In this document: positions 8,207-14,993 of the stretch, in pieces
How positions within the stretch are numbered: position 1 is the stretch's first letter
Layout of the letters: the number at the start of each line of letters is the position of its first letter
Assembly: GCA_029864945.1 (NCBI GenBank)
Contig: JAOTSL010000030.1
Span: 1-16,726, forward strand
Direction: 5' to 3'
From: Gammaproteobacteria bacterium
Lineage (GTDB): Bacteria; Pseudomonadota; Gammaproteobacteria; S012-40
Length of the DNA stretch: 16,726 nt
Position numbers and translations under genes: made by a program
Notes under the pieces: model-generated
The model's database searches: none
Told to the model about the DNA's origin: nothing
The model's input: the letters and a program-made list of their open reading frames with translations, nothing else

Positions 8207-9391
8207 CTACCTACCTAAGCTCTGAATTTCCTCAACTGCAATTGAGCGAGCTTCTTTATCAGCCTCAAGGACTACATTCAAAGAATTTGCATCTACAGCT
8301 GCCATTTGATCCATAACGGATTCGATTACCTTTGGAATGTTCAAGAATGAAATGGTTTCATTTAAAAATGCGTCAACCGCTACTTCATTGGCAGCGTTGA
8401 GAATAGCAGTACTTGTTCCTCCGTTGCGGAGGGCATCGTAAGCTAATCTAAGGCAGGAAAATCGTTCAAAATCGGGTTTTTCAAAATCAAGTCTGGCAAT
8501 ATCGAACAAATTCAAACTACTTACGCCGGAAATAGTTCGCTCAGGCCAAGCCATCGCATGTGCAATAGGGGTTCGCATATCAGGATTGCCCATCTGAGCA
8601 AGCACTGAACCATCGTCATATTCCACCATTGAATGAATAACGCTTTGCGGGTGAACAACGACTTGAATATCGTCTGCGGGTGCATTAAACAACCAATGCG
8701 CCTCTATCACCTCCAACCCTTTGTTCATCATGGTAGCTGAATCAACGGATATTTTTCGGCCCATCTCCCAATTTGGATGAGCGCAGGCTTGGTCTGGCGT
8801 GACACCACACAACTCGTTGAGCGTTCGATTTAGAAATGGACCGCCGGATGAGGTAAGTAAAATACGCTTAACACCAACAGAACGTAAGTCAGTTCTTTTG
8901 TGAGAAGGCATACATTGAAAGATAGCATTATGCTCGCTATCGATAGGCAATAACTCTGCGTTATTCTTTTCAATTTCATCAATAAAAAGCTGGCCCGACA
9001 TAACCAACGCTTCTTTATTTGCGAGTAGCACCCGCTTACCTGCTCTTGCGGCAGCCAAGGTAGGCAATAAACCGGCGGCGCCAACAATAGCAGCCATCAC
9101 TTGGTCTACCTCAGGTAAACTAGCAACCTTTTCTAGCCCCTCAACACCAGAAAGAACCTGGATTTCGCTTAAGCCGATTTCTCGTAACGCACTTTCTAGT
9201 TTTTCTGCAGCAGACTCTTCTGCCATCACTGCATAGTGAGGTTTAAATGTCTTACATTGCTCTATTAATTTTTCTACACTACGATTTGCGGTCAGGGCAA
9301 TAATTTTGTATCGGTCAGGTAAACGCGCTACAACATCAAGGGTACTCTCGCCGATAGAACCAGTCGAACCCAATACCGATATATTTTCCAC
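8207..9391 (-). CDS. dxr: 1-deoxy-D-xylulose 5-phosphate reductoisomerase Dxr
   Basis: Dxr converts DXP to 2-C-methyl-D-erythritol 4-phosphate with NADPH and a divalent metal, the first committed step of the MEP isoprenoid pathway, which feeds UppS. The 394 residues (E. coli 398) include the NADPH site GSTGSIGEST at 8-17, LLANKEALVMSG at 122-133, the metal ligands D151 and E153 in PIDSEHNAIFQ, TSSGGPF at 180-186, AHPNWEMG at 204-211 and the third ligand E227 in NKGLEVIEAHWLF. The start is GTG at 9391-9389; its first G is the last base of the cdsA TAG (TAGTG), and TAGGA about 8 bases upstream serves as ribosome site. The place after cdsA, rather than before uppS, is the Pseudomonas-type order. 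Confidence 0.98.
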   Translation of the reverse strand: MENISVLGSTGSIGESTLDVVARLPDRYKIIALTANRSVEKLIEQCKTFKPHYAVMAEESAAEKLESALREIGLSEIQVLSGVEGLEKVASLPEVDQVMAAIVGAAGLLPTLAAARAGKRVLLANKEALVMSGQLFIDEIEKNNAELLPIDSEHNAIFQCMPSHKRTDLRSVGVKRILLTSSGGPFLNRTLNELCGVTPDQACAHPNWEMGRKISVDSATMMNKGLEVIEAHWLFNAPADDIQVVVHPQSVIHSMVEYDDGSVLAQMGNPDMRTPIAHAMAWPERTISGVSSLNLFDIARLDFEKPDFERFSCLRLAYDALRNGGTSTAILNAANEVAVDAFLNETISFLNIPKVIESVMDQMAAVDANSLNVVLEADKEARSIAVEEIQSLGR

Positions 9392-10221
9392 TAAATGATT
9401 CCTAAAAGCCAGATACCAAGAGCGAAAACCGGAGCGGCCGACATAAGACTATCTATTCTGTCAAGCACACCACCGTGACCCGGCAATAAAGTCCCGCTGT
9501 CTTTTAGTTCAGCTTTTCGCTTGTAAACACTTTCTAACAAATCACCGCCGATGGAAAACACCACCACAATCATGCTTAAAACAATGAAAAAGATAAACTG
9601 AAAAAAGCCGAGCTCTAACCAAATACCGCCGATAAAAGCAACTATAGCGGAAGCCGCAAAGGCGCCATACGCCCCTTCTTTGGTTTTACCGGGGCTAACT
9701 AGTGGCGCAAGTTTATTTTTACCAAATCGACGACCAGAAAAATACGCACCGCTATCTGCGGTCCAAATTAAAATCATCAAGAACAAAACCAGCTGCGGAC
9801 CATTACTTACATCCTGATGTATGAAGATCAGCGATGCCCATGTCGGCACCAGCAACAAAGCACCGGTCCATAAATTTTCCAGCGATTTGGCGGGATCGAC
9901 ACCAGTCTCTCCTGCGTATGAAGAAAGTTGAGCCAATTGCATACTCCACCAAGCAACAGTGACGGATAAAAAGACAAAGAATAGAAAATCGCTCTGCATT
10001 AATGCCAATGAAGCAAGCATTCCAGCTAAGATTAATGCGACATAAGTGTATTTGTAGGAAGACGAACCCTTAAACTTAATTAAACGTGTCCATTCAAACA
10101 CACCCAGCACAATAAAAATGCCAAGTAAAATACCAAATGCTGGAAGAGTAGAAAGATTCAATATCGCCCATAAAACTATAGGGATAAGGATTGCTGCGGT
10201 GATCAATCGTTGTTTTAGCAC
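9391..10221 (-). CDS. cdsA: Phosphatidate cytidylyltransferase CdsA
   Basis: CdsA makes CDP-diacylglycerol from phosphatidic acid and CTP in the inner membrane, the branch point for all major phospholipids. The 276-residue protein is a multi-pass membrane protein with roughly eight hydrophobic segments (for example ILIPIVLWAILN, AFGILLGIFIVLGVF, FFVFLSVTVAWW). The CdsA signature is complete at about 231-257: SVYKRKAELKDSG followed by LLPGHGGVLDRIDS, with the catalytic acidic residues in the KD and DRID parts. The start is GTG at 10221-10219 with AGGA upstream, inside the end of uppS (7-base overlap, GTGCTAA), so it is translationally coupled. No abnormality seen. Confidence 0.97.
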   Translation of the reverse strand: MLKQRLITAAILIPIVLWAILNLSTLPAFGILLGIFIVLGVFEWTRLIKFKGSSSYKYTYVALILAGMLASLALMQSDFLFFVFLSVTVAWWSMQLAQLSSYAGETGVDPAKSLENLWTGALLLVPTWASLIFIHQDVSNGPQLVLFLMILIWTADSGAYFSGRRFGKNKLAPLVSPGKTKEGAYGAFAASAIVAFIGGIWLELGFFQFIFFIVLSMIVVVFSIGGDLLESVYKRKAELKDSGTLLPGHGGVLDRIDSLMSAAPVFALGIWLLGII

Positions 10222-10964
10222 AATTCCTGCCTTACCTGTTCGCCAGTTTGTCCGAAGCGACGTTCCCGTTTAGAGAACTCCTCAATCGCTTTTTGCAATT
10301 CGTCTTCACCAAAATCAGGCCATAAAATATCAGTAAAATAAAATTCGGTATAAGCCAGATGCCAAAGTAAAAAATTACTTATCCGCTCATCCCCCCCGGT
10401 ACGAATAAACAAATCCGGCTCAGGCAAATCAGCAAAGCTCATGTACTCAGCCATCATCGCATCATCAATCTGGTCAATATCCAGATCGCCATTTTTTACT
10501 TTTTTTGCAATGAGCTTAGTCGCATTGACGATATCCCATCGCCCACCATAGTTAGCTGCAACATTTAATATCAGACCATCACTATCTTTTGTTAAGTCGA
10601 TCGCAGCCTTAATACGGTCTTGTAATTTTGGAGAAAAAGCAGAAACGTCACCAATCACCCGAAGTTGAACGTTGTTTTTGCTCAATTTCTTAGCTTCGGA
10701 CTTAAGGACTGTCATAAACAGATCCATCAGTAAGCTGACTTCCTGGGGAGGCCGCCTCCAGTTTTCGCTACTGAACGCAAAAAGGGTCAATACCTTAACA
10801 CCAGACTCTCGACAGGACTTGACCATTTTACGTACAGATTCAACACCAGCACGATGACCCGCGACACGCGGCATGGTTCGATGTTTTGCCCATCGACCAT
10901 TCCCGTCCATAATTATTGCAATATGCTCAGGAATAATGATATCCCCGTCGGGTGAACTTGTCAT
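10215..10964 (-). CDS. uppS: Undecaprenyl diphosphate synthase (cis-prenyltransferase)
   Basis: UppS extends farnesyl diphosphate with eight isopentenyl units to C55 undecaprenyl diphosphate, the lipid carrier for peptidoglycan and O-antigen. Starting at ATG 10964 gives 249 residues (E. coli 253), with HIAIIMDGNGRWAK at 14-27, magnesium ligand D20, AGHRAG at 35-40, FAFSSENWRRP, NVAANYGGRWDI and, near the end, LFIRTGGDERISNFLLW and FTDILWPDF. The frame stays open upstream to an ATG at 11111, which would add 49 residues (MGWPPRFFLKRIF and on) that do not look like this family. Neither start has a clear ribosome site; I choose the shorter because MTSSPDGDIIIPEH matches usual N-termini in length. 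Its end overlaps cdsA. Confidence 0.95.
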   Translation of the reverse strand: MTSSPDGDIIIPEHIAIIMDGNGRWAKHRTMPRVAGHRAGVESVRKMVKSCRESGVKVLTLFAFSSENWRRPPQEVSLLMDLFMTVLKSEAKKLSKNNVQLRVIGDVSAFSPKLQDRIKAAIDLTKDSDGLILNVAANYGGRWDIVNATKLIAKKVKNGDLDIDQIDDAMMAEYMSFADLPEPDLFIRTGGDERISNFLLWHLAYTEFYFTDILWPDFGEDELQKAIEEFSKRERRFGQTGEQVRQELC

Positions 10965-11122
10965 ATTCTGACTATTTTCTCTCGTTTTCTTTGATAAACC
11001 AAAGCTTGACGAACCAAATATTTTTTCTCTAATCTTAATCTTCAATGAGTAACCAACACTACAGCAATGGGGAAAAATACGTTTTAAAAAAAATCTAGGT
11101 GGCCACCCCATTCATTCAAAAA

Positions 11123-11680
11123 TTATATTTCCATTAATTCTTTTTCTTTCACTTTCAAAAGGTCATCTATACCTGACACTTTATTATCTGTGATTTTTTG
11201 AATCTGCTCCTGGGCTTTACGATCGTCATCTTCGCTAATTTCTTTTTCTTTTAATAATGACTTCAAGTCACCCAGCGCATCACGGCGAATATTTCTTACT
11301 GCAACCCGTGCACTCTCAGCTTCTTTTCTAACCACTTTAATTAAATCTTTTCGACGCTCTTCCGTCAGTGCAGGTAGAGGTACGCGCATTGTCGTACCAA
11401 CTGTAGAAGGATTTAAACCCAAATCAGAAGACATTATCGCCTTTTCAATAGCAGCAACCATGTCCTTTTCCCAAGGGGCTACTGTTAAAGTTCTCGCATC
11501 CGAAACACTAATGTTTGCCACTTGCGAAAGCGGTACATCACTTCCGTAATACGGTACCATCACACTATCAAGTAATGATGTATGAGCACGACCCGTACGT
11601 ATCTTTGCCAAATCTGTTTTGAATGAATCAATACTCTTACCCATTCGGGTTTCAGCGTCTTTTTTGATTTCGTTTATCAT
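11123..11680 (-). CDS. frr: Ribosome recycling factor RRF
   Basis: RRF, with EF-G, splits the post-termination ribosome so that subunits can be reused. At 185 residues it is exactly the E. coli length. It is an all-helical bundle plus a small beta domain, with KTDLAKIRTGRAHTSLLD at about 24-41, the domain II segment VPYYGSDVPLSQVANISV after it, and the C-terminal helix IQKITDNKVSGIDDLLKVKEKELMEI containing the conserved arginine-lysine-rich face earlier (EERRKDLIKVVRKEAE). The ATG at 11680 has a good ribosome site, GGAAGGG, a few bases upstream. It follows pyrH by 47 bases, as in most gammaproteobacteria, and is followed by a 158-base gap before the short uppS start. Confidence 0.98.
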   Translation of the reverse strand: MINEIKKDAETRMGKSIDSFKTDLAKIRTGRAHTSLLDSVMVPYYGSDVPLSQVANISVSDARTLTVAPWEKDMVAAIEKAIMSSDLGLNPSTVGTTMRVPLPALTEERRKDLIKVVRKEAESARVAVRNIRRDALGDLKSLLKEKEISEDDDRKAQEQIQKITDNKVSGIDDLLKVKEKELMEI

Positions 11681-11727
11681 TTTACCCTTCCTCTACACTC
11701 TTATTCATGCTCTCCACCGTTTAACAA

Positions 11728-12441
11728 TCAGTGAACAAGTGTTCCTTCATCTTCACCCATAACAACACGCATCAAGTTACCGGTCGTATTCATATTAAAC
11801 ACCCGCAGTGGCATATTTTGGTCACGACACAATACAATTGCCGCCGTATCCATCACATTAAGTTTACGCTCAATCACTTCGTCATAGGTTAATGTTTTGT
11901 ACAATACTGCATCAGGATTTTTAACTGGATCATCTGAATAAACACCATCGACCTTTGTACCCTTAAGCACGATGTCAGCACAAATCTCAACACCGCGCAA
12001 ACTTGCGGCCGAATCTGTTGTAAAAAACGGGTTTCCTGTACCAGCTGCAAATATAACGACCCGACCTTTTTCAAGGTGTCGTACAGCACGTCTACGAATA
12101 TAGTCTTCACATACCTGCTTAATCTCTAATGCAGACATAACTCGCACATATATTCCGCGTTTTTCAATTGCATCTTGCAACGCCAGCGCATTAATCACCG
12201 TGGCCAACATTCCCATGTGATCACCTGCAACACGATCCATGCCCGCTTCTGCGAGACCCGCACCGCGAAATATGTTGCCACCACCTATAACCATTCCCAC
12301 CTGAATACCCAGATCCACCAACTCCTGAACCTCGTCAGCTATTCGGCTGGCCACCAAAGGATCTATACCATAATCCGCATCACCCATAAGTGCTTCACCA
12401 CTTAATTTTAACAGTATGCGCTTATATTTAGGTTTGGACAC
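11728..12441 (-). CDS. pyrH: UMP kinase PyrH, GTG start
   Basis: PyrH phosphorylates UMP to UDP with ATP in the cytoplasm; bacterial enzymes are hexamers of the amino-acid-kinase fold, stimulated by GTP and inhibited by UTP in E. coli. The 237 residues (E. coli 241) show ILLKLSGEALMG at 9-20, IGGGNIFRG at 52-60, the DRVAGDHMGMLAT segment, FAAGTGNPFFTTDSAA, and KVDGVYSDDP in the nucleotide site. The start is GTG at 12441-12439, with AGGAGATATT directly upstream giving a strong ribosome site at good spacing. Upstream lies an unusual 299-base gap after tsf that holds a palindromic element and a hairpin, so expression may be partly uncoupled from rpsB-tsf. Confidence 0.98.
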   Translation of the reverse strand: MSKPKYKRILLKLSGEALMGDADYGIDPLVASRIADEVQELVDLGIQVGMVIGGGNIFRGAGLAEAGMDRVAGDHMGMLATVINALALQDAIEKRGIYVRVMSALEIKQVCEDYIRRRAVRHLEKGRVVIFAAGTGNPFFTTDSAASLRGVEICADIVLKGTKVDGVYSDDPVKNPDAVLYKTLTYDEVIERKLNVMDTAAIVLCRDQNMPLRVFNMNTTGNLMRVVMGEDEGTLVH

Positions 12442-12486
12442 AATATCTCCTTAATGTTTTAGAAATTGGCAAAAAACTAATCAATC

Positions 12487-12518
12487 AGGAGTAATGCTTA
12501 ATTAAAAACACTACTCCT
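12487..12518 (-). other. Hairpin in the pyrH leader
   Basis: On the minus strand AGGAGTAGTG and CATTACTCCT face each other across a 12-base AT-rich loop, a 10-bp stem with one G-U pair. A T6 run begins about 11 bases downstream (GATTGATTAGTTTTTT). It lies about 46 bases before the pyrH start. The T run is not directly adjacent, so it is a poor intrinsic terminator; it may be a processing or leader structure. The AGGAG inside the stem is not followed by a start codon at ribosome-site distance in an open frame of any length. Confidence 0.5.
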
Positions 12519-12562
12519 ATTTAAAACATTGAATCTGTACATCAAATCAAACTAAAAACTAA

Positions 12563-12704
12563 TGTAACTACTCAGCGTATTCATCTTTCACCTCATATCT
12601 GCGTTGTTTTCGTACTCAATCGGTCACATATTTTTATATGCTCCCTCTCTCCGTGCGAAAACGCCTTGATCTGAGGTAAAATCTAAACACGCTGAGCAGT
12701 TACA
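12563..12704. mobile_element. Palindromic MITE-like element between tsf and pyrH
   Basis: The 142-bp segment is one imperfect palindrome centred at 12633/12634. The ends TGTAACTACTCAGCG and CGCTGAGCAGTTACA are inverted, matching at 14 of 15; the outer 40 bases match at about 30 positions, the middle is worse, and the centre is CATAT-TTTT-ATATG. The direct repeat AACTAA flanks it exactly (12557-12562 and 12705-12710), extendable to AAACTAAT if one terminal base is shared. Terminal inverted repeats with a short direct duplication and no coding capacity are the signs of a non-autonomous transposed element. It could instead be an ERIC-like palindromic repeat. I cannot name the family. Transcribed from the rpsB-tsf operon it would fold into a long hairpin that may affect mRNA processing upstream of pyrH. 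Confidence 0.7.
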
Positions 12705-12709
12705 AACTA

Positions 12710-12727
12710 ATTAGCTGTAAAGCTAAT
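12710..12727 (-). other. Small hairpin after tsf
   Basis: ATTAGCT and AGCTAAT form a perfect 7-bp stem with a 4-base loop, 13 bases after the tsf stop codon. On the minus strand the following bases are TAGTTTG, so there is no proper T run and it is weak as an intrinsic terminator. The flanking direct repeat of the palindromic element abuts it, so the element landed right beside this hairpin. Confidence 0.35.
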
Positions 12728-12740
12728 AACCTCTAATAGT

Positions 12741-13616
12741 TTAAGCTCTAACCTGTGCCATTACTTCTTCTGCAAAATTATCTACCGCTTTTTCGATACC
12801 TTCACCAACTTCATATCGGCAAAATGAAAGAACAGTAGCATCATTTGATTTCAACAATTTTTCAACTGTAGTATCAGGGTCTTTAACAAATGGCTGGCCA
12901 ACCAATGTAACTTCTTTAAGATACTTATTAATTCGACCTTCAATCATTTTCTCAATGATATTGTCAGGCTTGCCACTTTCTTTTGCCTGCGCAATAAATA
13001 TTACTTTTTCTTTCTCGAGGATTTCTGCCGGAACCTGCTCTTCTGATACGCATACTGGATTTGTTGCTGCTATATGCATAGCAACATCTCGACCCAACTC
13101 ATCAGTACCGCCTTTCATTTCTACAACTACACCAATGCGCGCACCGTGAGAATAGAAAGAAAATGCGCCATCCGTATTTAATAATGCAAAACGTCTAACA
13201 GAAATCTTCTCGCCGATTTTAGCAATCAAAGCACGGCATGCGATATCAACAGTATCTCCGTTAGCCATTTTCGAGGCCATTAACACATCAACATCAGCTG
13301 GCGCTTGAGCAAGAATTATCTGGCACACTTCATTTGTAAACGCAGCAAAATCTTCACCACCAGAAACGAAGTCAGTTTCACTATTTACTTCAAGAATCGC
13401 GATTGTTTTGCTATCAGGAGATGCCTTAATAATAACGCCACCTTCAGCTGCAATTCGGCCCGCTTTTTTATCTGCTTTAGCGAGACCTGTTTTGCGCATG
13501 TGCTCAATTGCTGAATCGATATCACCATCACACTCAACCAATGCTTTTTTGCACTCCATCATGCCCGCACCGGTTCTTTCTCTTAATTCTTTAACTTGGC
13601 TTGCTGTAATCGCCAT
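12741..13616 (-). CDS. tsf: Elongation factor Ts
   Basis: EF-Ts is the guanine nucleotide exchange factor that regenerates EF-Tu-GTP during translation. I start it at ATG 13616 (MAITASQVKELRERTGAG), with AGAGG about 8 bases upstream, giving 291 residues (E. coli 283). The frame is open to an ATG at 13697, but the extra 27 residues run across the rpsB-tsf hairpin and are not family-like. Features: UBA-like N-terminal domain with TGAGMMECKKAL at 15-26, VNSETDFVSG with the EF-Tu-contacting D82 and F83, then the core subdomains and the C-terminal VEKAVDNFAEEVMAQ-type helix. It is downstream of rpsB with a hairpin between, the usual arrangement. Confidence 0.97.
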   Translation of the reverse strand: MAITASQVKELRERTGAGMMECKKALVECDGDIDSAIEHMRKTGLAKADKKAGRIAAEGGVIIKASPDSKTIAILEVNSETDFVSGGEDFAAFTNEVCQIILAQAPADVDVLMASKMANGDTVDIACRALIAKIGEKISVRRFALLNTDGAFSFYSHGARIGVVVEMKGGTDELGRDVAMHIAATNPVCVSEEQVPAEILEKEKVIFIAQAKESGKPDNIIEKMIEGRINKYLKEVTLVGQPFVKDPDTTVEKLLKSNDATVLSFCRYEVGEGIEKAVDNFAEEVMAQVRA

Positions 13617-13670
13617 GACGTAACCTCTATGAAATTTGTTAAAAATAGTCTTTTGGGATGACCAACTTGC

Positions 13671-13694
13671 AAAAAGGGGGCATAGCCCCCTTTT
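13671..13694 (-). terminator. Intercistronic hairpin with T run between rpsB and tsf
   Basis: On the minus strand AAAAGGGGGC, loop TAT, GCCCCCTTTT form a perfect 10-bp stem with a 3-base loop, continued to five Ts. It looks like an intrinsic terminator placed 57 bases after the rpsB stop and 55 before the tsf start. In a conserved operon it probably works as a partial terminator or attenuator that makes tsf transcript less abundant than rpsB transcript, or as a 3'-end protecting structure. Five Ts, followed by GC, suggest incomplete termination. Confidence 0.8.
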
Positions 13695-13750
13695 CAATCA
13701 AACTGACTCAATATGGCTATTTGTTATTCAAAATAGAACAACTCTAAACC

Positions 13751-14566
13751 TTATGCACTTTTAGCGTCATCCGCTTTTTTAGCTACAGTTTTCTTTTTAG
13801 CAGGCGCTTTCTTTTTAGCCGCTTCAGCAGTATCAATGTTACCTTCTTCATCAACAGCAACAAAATCATCTCTGCCTACAACATTTGAATTTTTACCTTC
13901 AAGCACTGCATCCGCCACGCTGGTTACGTACAATTTAATTGCACGCATAGAGTCATCATTTCCTGGAATGACATAATCAATATCATTAGGGCTGTTATTT
14001 GTATCCACAACACCTATGACTGGAATTCCGAGTTTTTTCGCTTCTAAAACAGCAATATTCTCATGACCAACGTCAATAACAAAGATAGCATCAGGCATAC
14101 CACGCATATCTTTAATTCCGCCCAAGCTCATTTCAAGCTTGATCAATTCACGCGAACGCATCAACGCTTCTTTTTTATTTAGCTTTTCAAAATGACCATC
14201 TTTTGCCTGAGATTCAAGCTCTTTTAAGCGCTTGATTGACTGCTTAACTGTTTGGAAATTAGTCAACATACCGCCTAACCAGCGATGGTTAACAAATGGC
14301 ATGCCACAACGAGTCGCTTCTTCTTTAAGTAAAGCAGACGCTGAACGCTTGGTACCAACAAACAGAATATTACCGCGCTTGGCAGCAAACTTGCTGACGA
14401 CATTCATTGCATCATTAAACATGGGCAAAGAAGACTCAAGATTTATGATATGGATTTTATTACGGTCACCAAAAATAAATGGTGCCATTTTAGGATTCCA
14501 GTAACGGGTTTGATGACCAAAATGTACGCCGGCCTCAAGCATTTGACGCATAGTAACGCTAGACAT
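13751..14566 (-). CDS. rpsB: 30S ribosomal protein S2
   Basis: S2 binds the 30S subunit late in assembly and is needed for docking of S1. The 271 residues include MLEAGVHFGHQTRYWNPKM at 9-27, FVGTKRSAS at 69-77, VNHRWLGGMLTNF at 92-104, LGGIKDMRGMPDAIFVID at 148-165 and IPVIGVVDTNNSP at 181-193, all diagnostic. The E. coli protein has 241 residues; the extra length is a C-terminal lysine- and alanine-rich tail from about 249 (KKKAPAKKKTVAKK) ending in DDAKSA, after an acidic stretch. The ATG at 14566 has GGAG 9 bases upstream. It begins the rpsB-tsf operon, divergent from map, and probably is controlled by S2 feedback through its leader. Confidence 0.98.
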   Translation of the reverse strand: MSSVTMRQMLEAGVHFGHQTRYWNPKMAPFIFGDRNKIHIINLESSLPMFNDAMNVVSKFAAKRGNILFVGTKRSASALLKEEATRCGMPFVNHRWLGGMLTNFQTVKQSIKRLKELESQAKDGHFEKLNKKEALMRSRELIKLEMSLGGIKDMRGMPDAIFVIDVGHENIAVLEAKKLGIPVIGVVDTNNSPNDIDYVIPGNDDSMRAIKLYVTSVADAVLEGKNSNVVGRDDFVAVDEEGNIDTAEAAKKKAPAKKKTVAKKADDAKSA

Positions 14567-14645
14567 AGTTTAAACTCCAATTTGGGTTATGCCTCCACAT
14601 TTCCCACTCATCAAACCCATGCTTTATATCAGCACAAGGCACCCT
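14567..14645 (-). promoter_or_regulatory. Probable rpsB leader regulatory RNA (t44-like)
   Basis: The 5' leader of rpsB in gammaproteobacteria carries a conserved structure used for S2 feedback, and in E. coli the small RNA t44 (tff) maps to the same place between map and rpsB. Here TGGGTT (14619-14614) can pair with AACCCA (14588-14583). The loop between them contains GAGGCA (14595-14590), which can pair with the upstream TGCCTT (14641-14636) to form a pseudoknot. The loop strand holds TTTGATGAGTGGG, which I think resembles the conserved leader, but only from memory. The ribosome site GGAG is just below the stem, so folding could block translation. Homology was not computed. Confidence 0.55.
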
Positions 14646-14846
14646 GATGAATGTGTCGAAACGTGTGTGGTTTTTAAATTGTAATGACCCTAATGAGCCA
14701 TTACCCATAATAAGGAAAGCAAACCTCACCAAATTTAAAGCAGTTGCCGACAAATTGATGAATTTTAACTACAAACTCAACGCATTTGAACCACAAGCAG
14801 CAAAATGGATGAAGATCTTTGAATTTCCTCTTCAAAATCGCGCTGA

Positions 14847-14875
14847 TTTATACCACAAATCACGGCCGACAACAA
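14847..14875 (-). promoter_or_regulatory. Probable rpsB promoter
   Basis: On the minus strand TTGTTG and TATAAA are separated by exactly 17 bases, a good sigma-70 pair. The bases after the -10 are TCAGCGCG, a GC-rich discriminator of the kind found at growth-rate and ppGpp controlled ribosomal promoters. Transcription would start near 14840 and give a leader of about 270 bases, rather long, so a second promoter nearer to rpsB is possible (for instance TATTAT at 14712-14707, whose -35 is poor). Confidence 0.6.
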
Positions 14876-14891
14876 TTACAAATATCAACTC

Positions 14892-14921
14892 TTTAAACAC
14901 TTGAGCTTAACTGGCGATAAT
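14892..14921 (+). promoter_or_regulatory. Weak candidate map promoter
   Basis: TTTAAA, an 18-base spacer and GATAAT lie about 73 bases upstream of map. The -10 matches the consensus at five of six bases, the -35 poorly. No better pair is visible on the plus strand in this region. Confidence 0.3.
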
Positions 14922-14993
14922 GCGAACATTGCAACACGAAATATATTGAACACAGACGACTAATCCATTGATTCCCCGAGGTTAAAACTAGGT

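Larger units (their letters stand above)
14567..14993. other. Divergent rpsB/map intergenic region (427 bp)
   Basis: This is the only long stretch without a convincing gene. It holds the rpsB leader and promoter on the minus strand and, presumably, the map promoter on the plus strand. The plus frame 14647-14904 could encode 85 residues (MNVSKRVWFLN and on) but has no ribosome site, no recognisable motif and lies over the rpsB leader and promoter, so I do not call it. Nothing else stands out. Confidence 0.7.

Noticed and set aside
11087..11109. GGTGGCCACC palindrome followed by T8 after frr, as a terminator
   Set aside because: The palindrome has no loop; folding leaves about 3 base pairs, too weak for an intrinsic terminator.
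13617..13697. Upstream ATG start for tsf
   Set aside because: The 27 extra codons run through the rpsB-tsf hairpin, and MAITASQVKELRE at 13616 is the family N-terminus with a good ribosome site.
14647..14904. 85-codon plus-strand open frame between rpsB and map
   Set aside because: No ribosome site, no family resemblance, and it overlaps the rpsB leader and promoter; short open frames are expected in AT-rich intergenic DNA.
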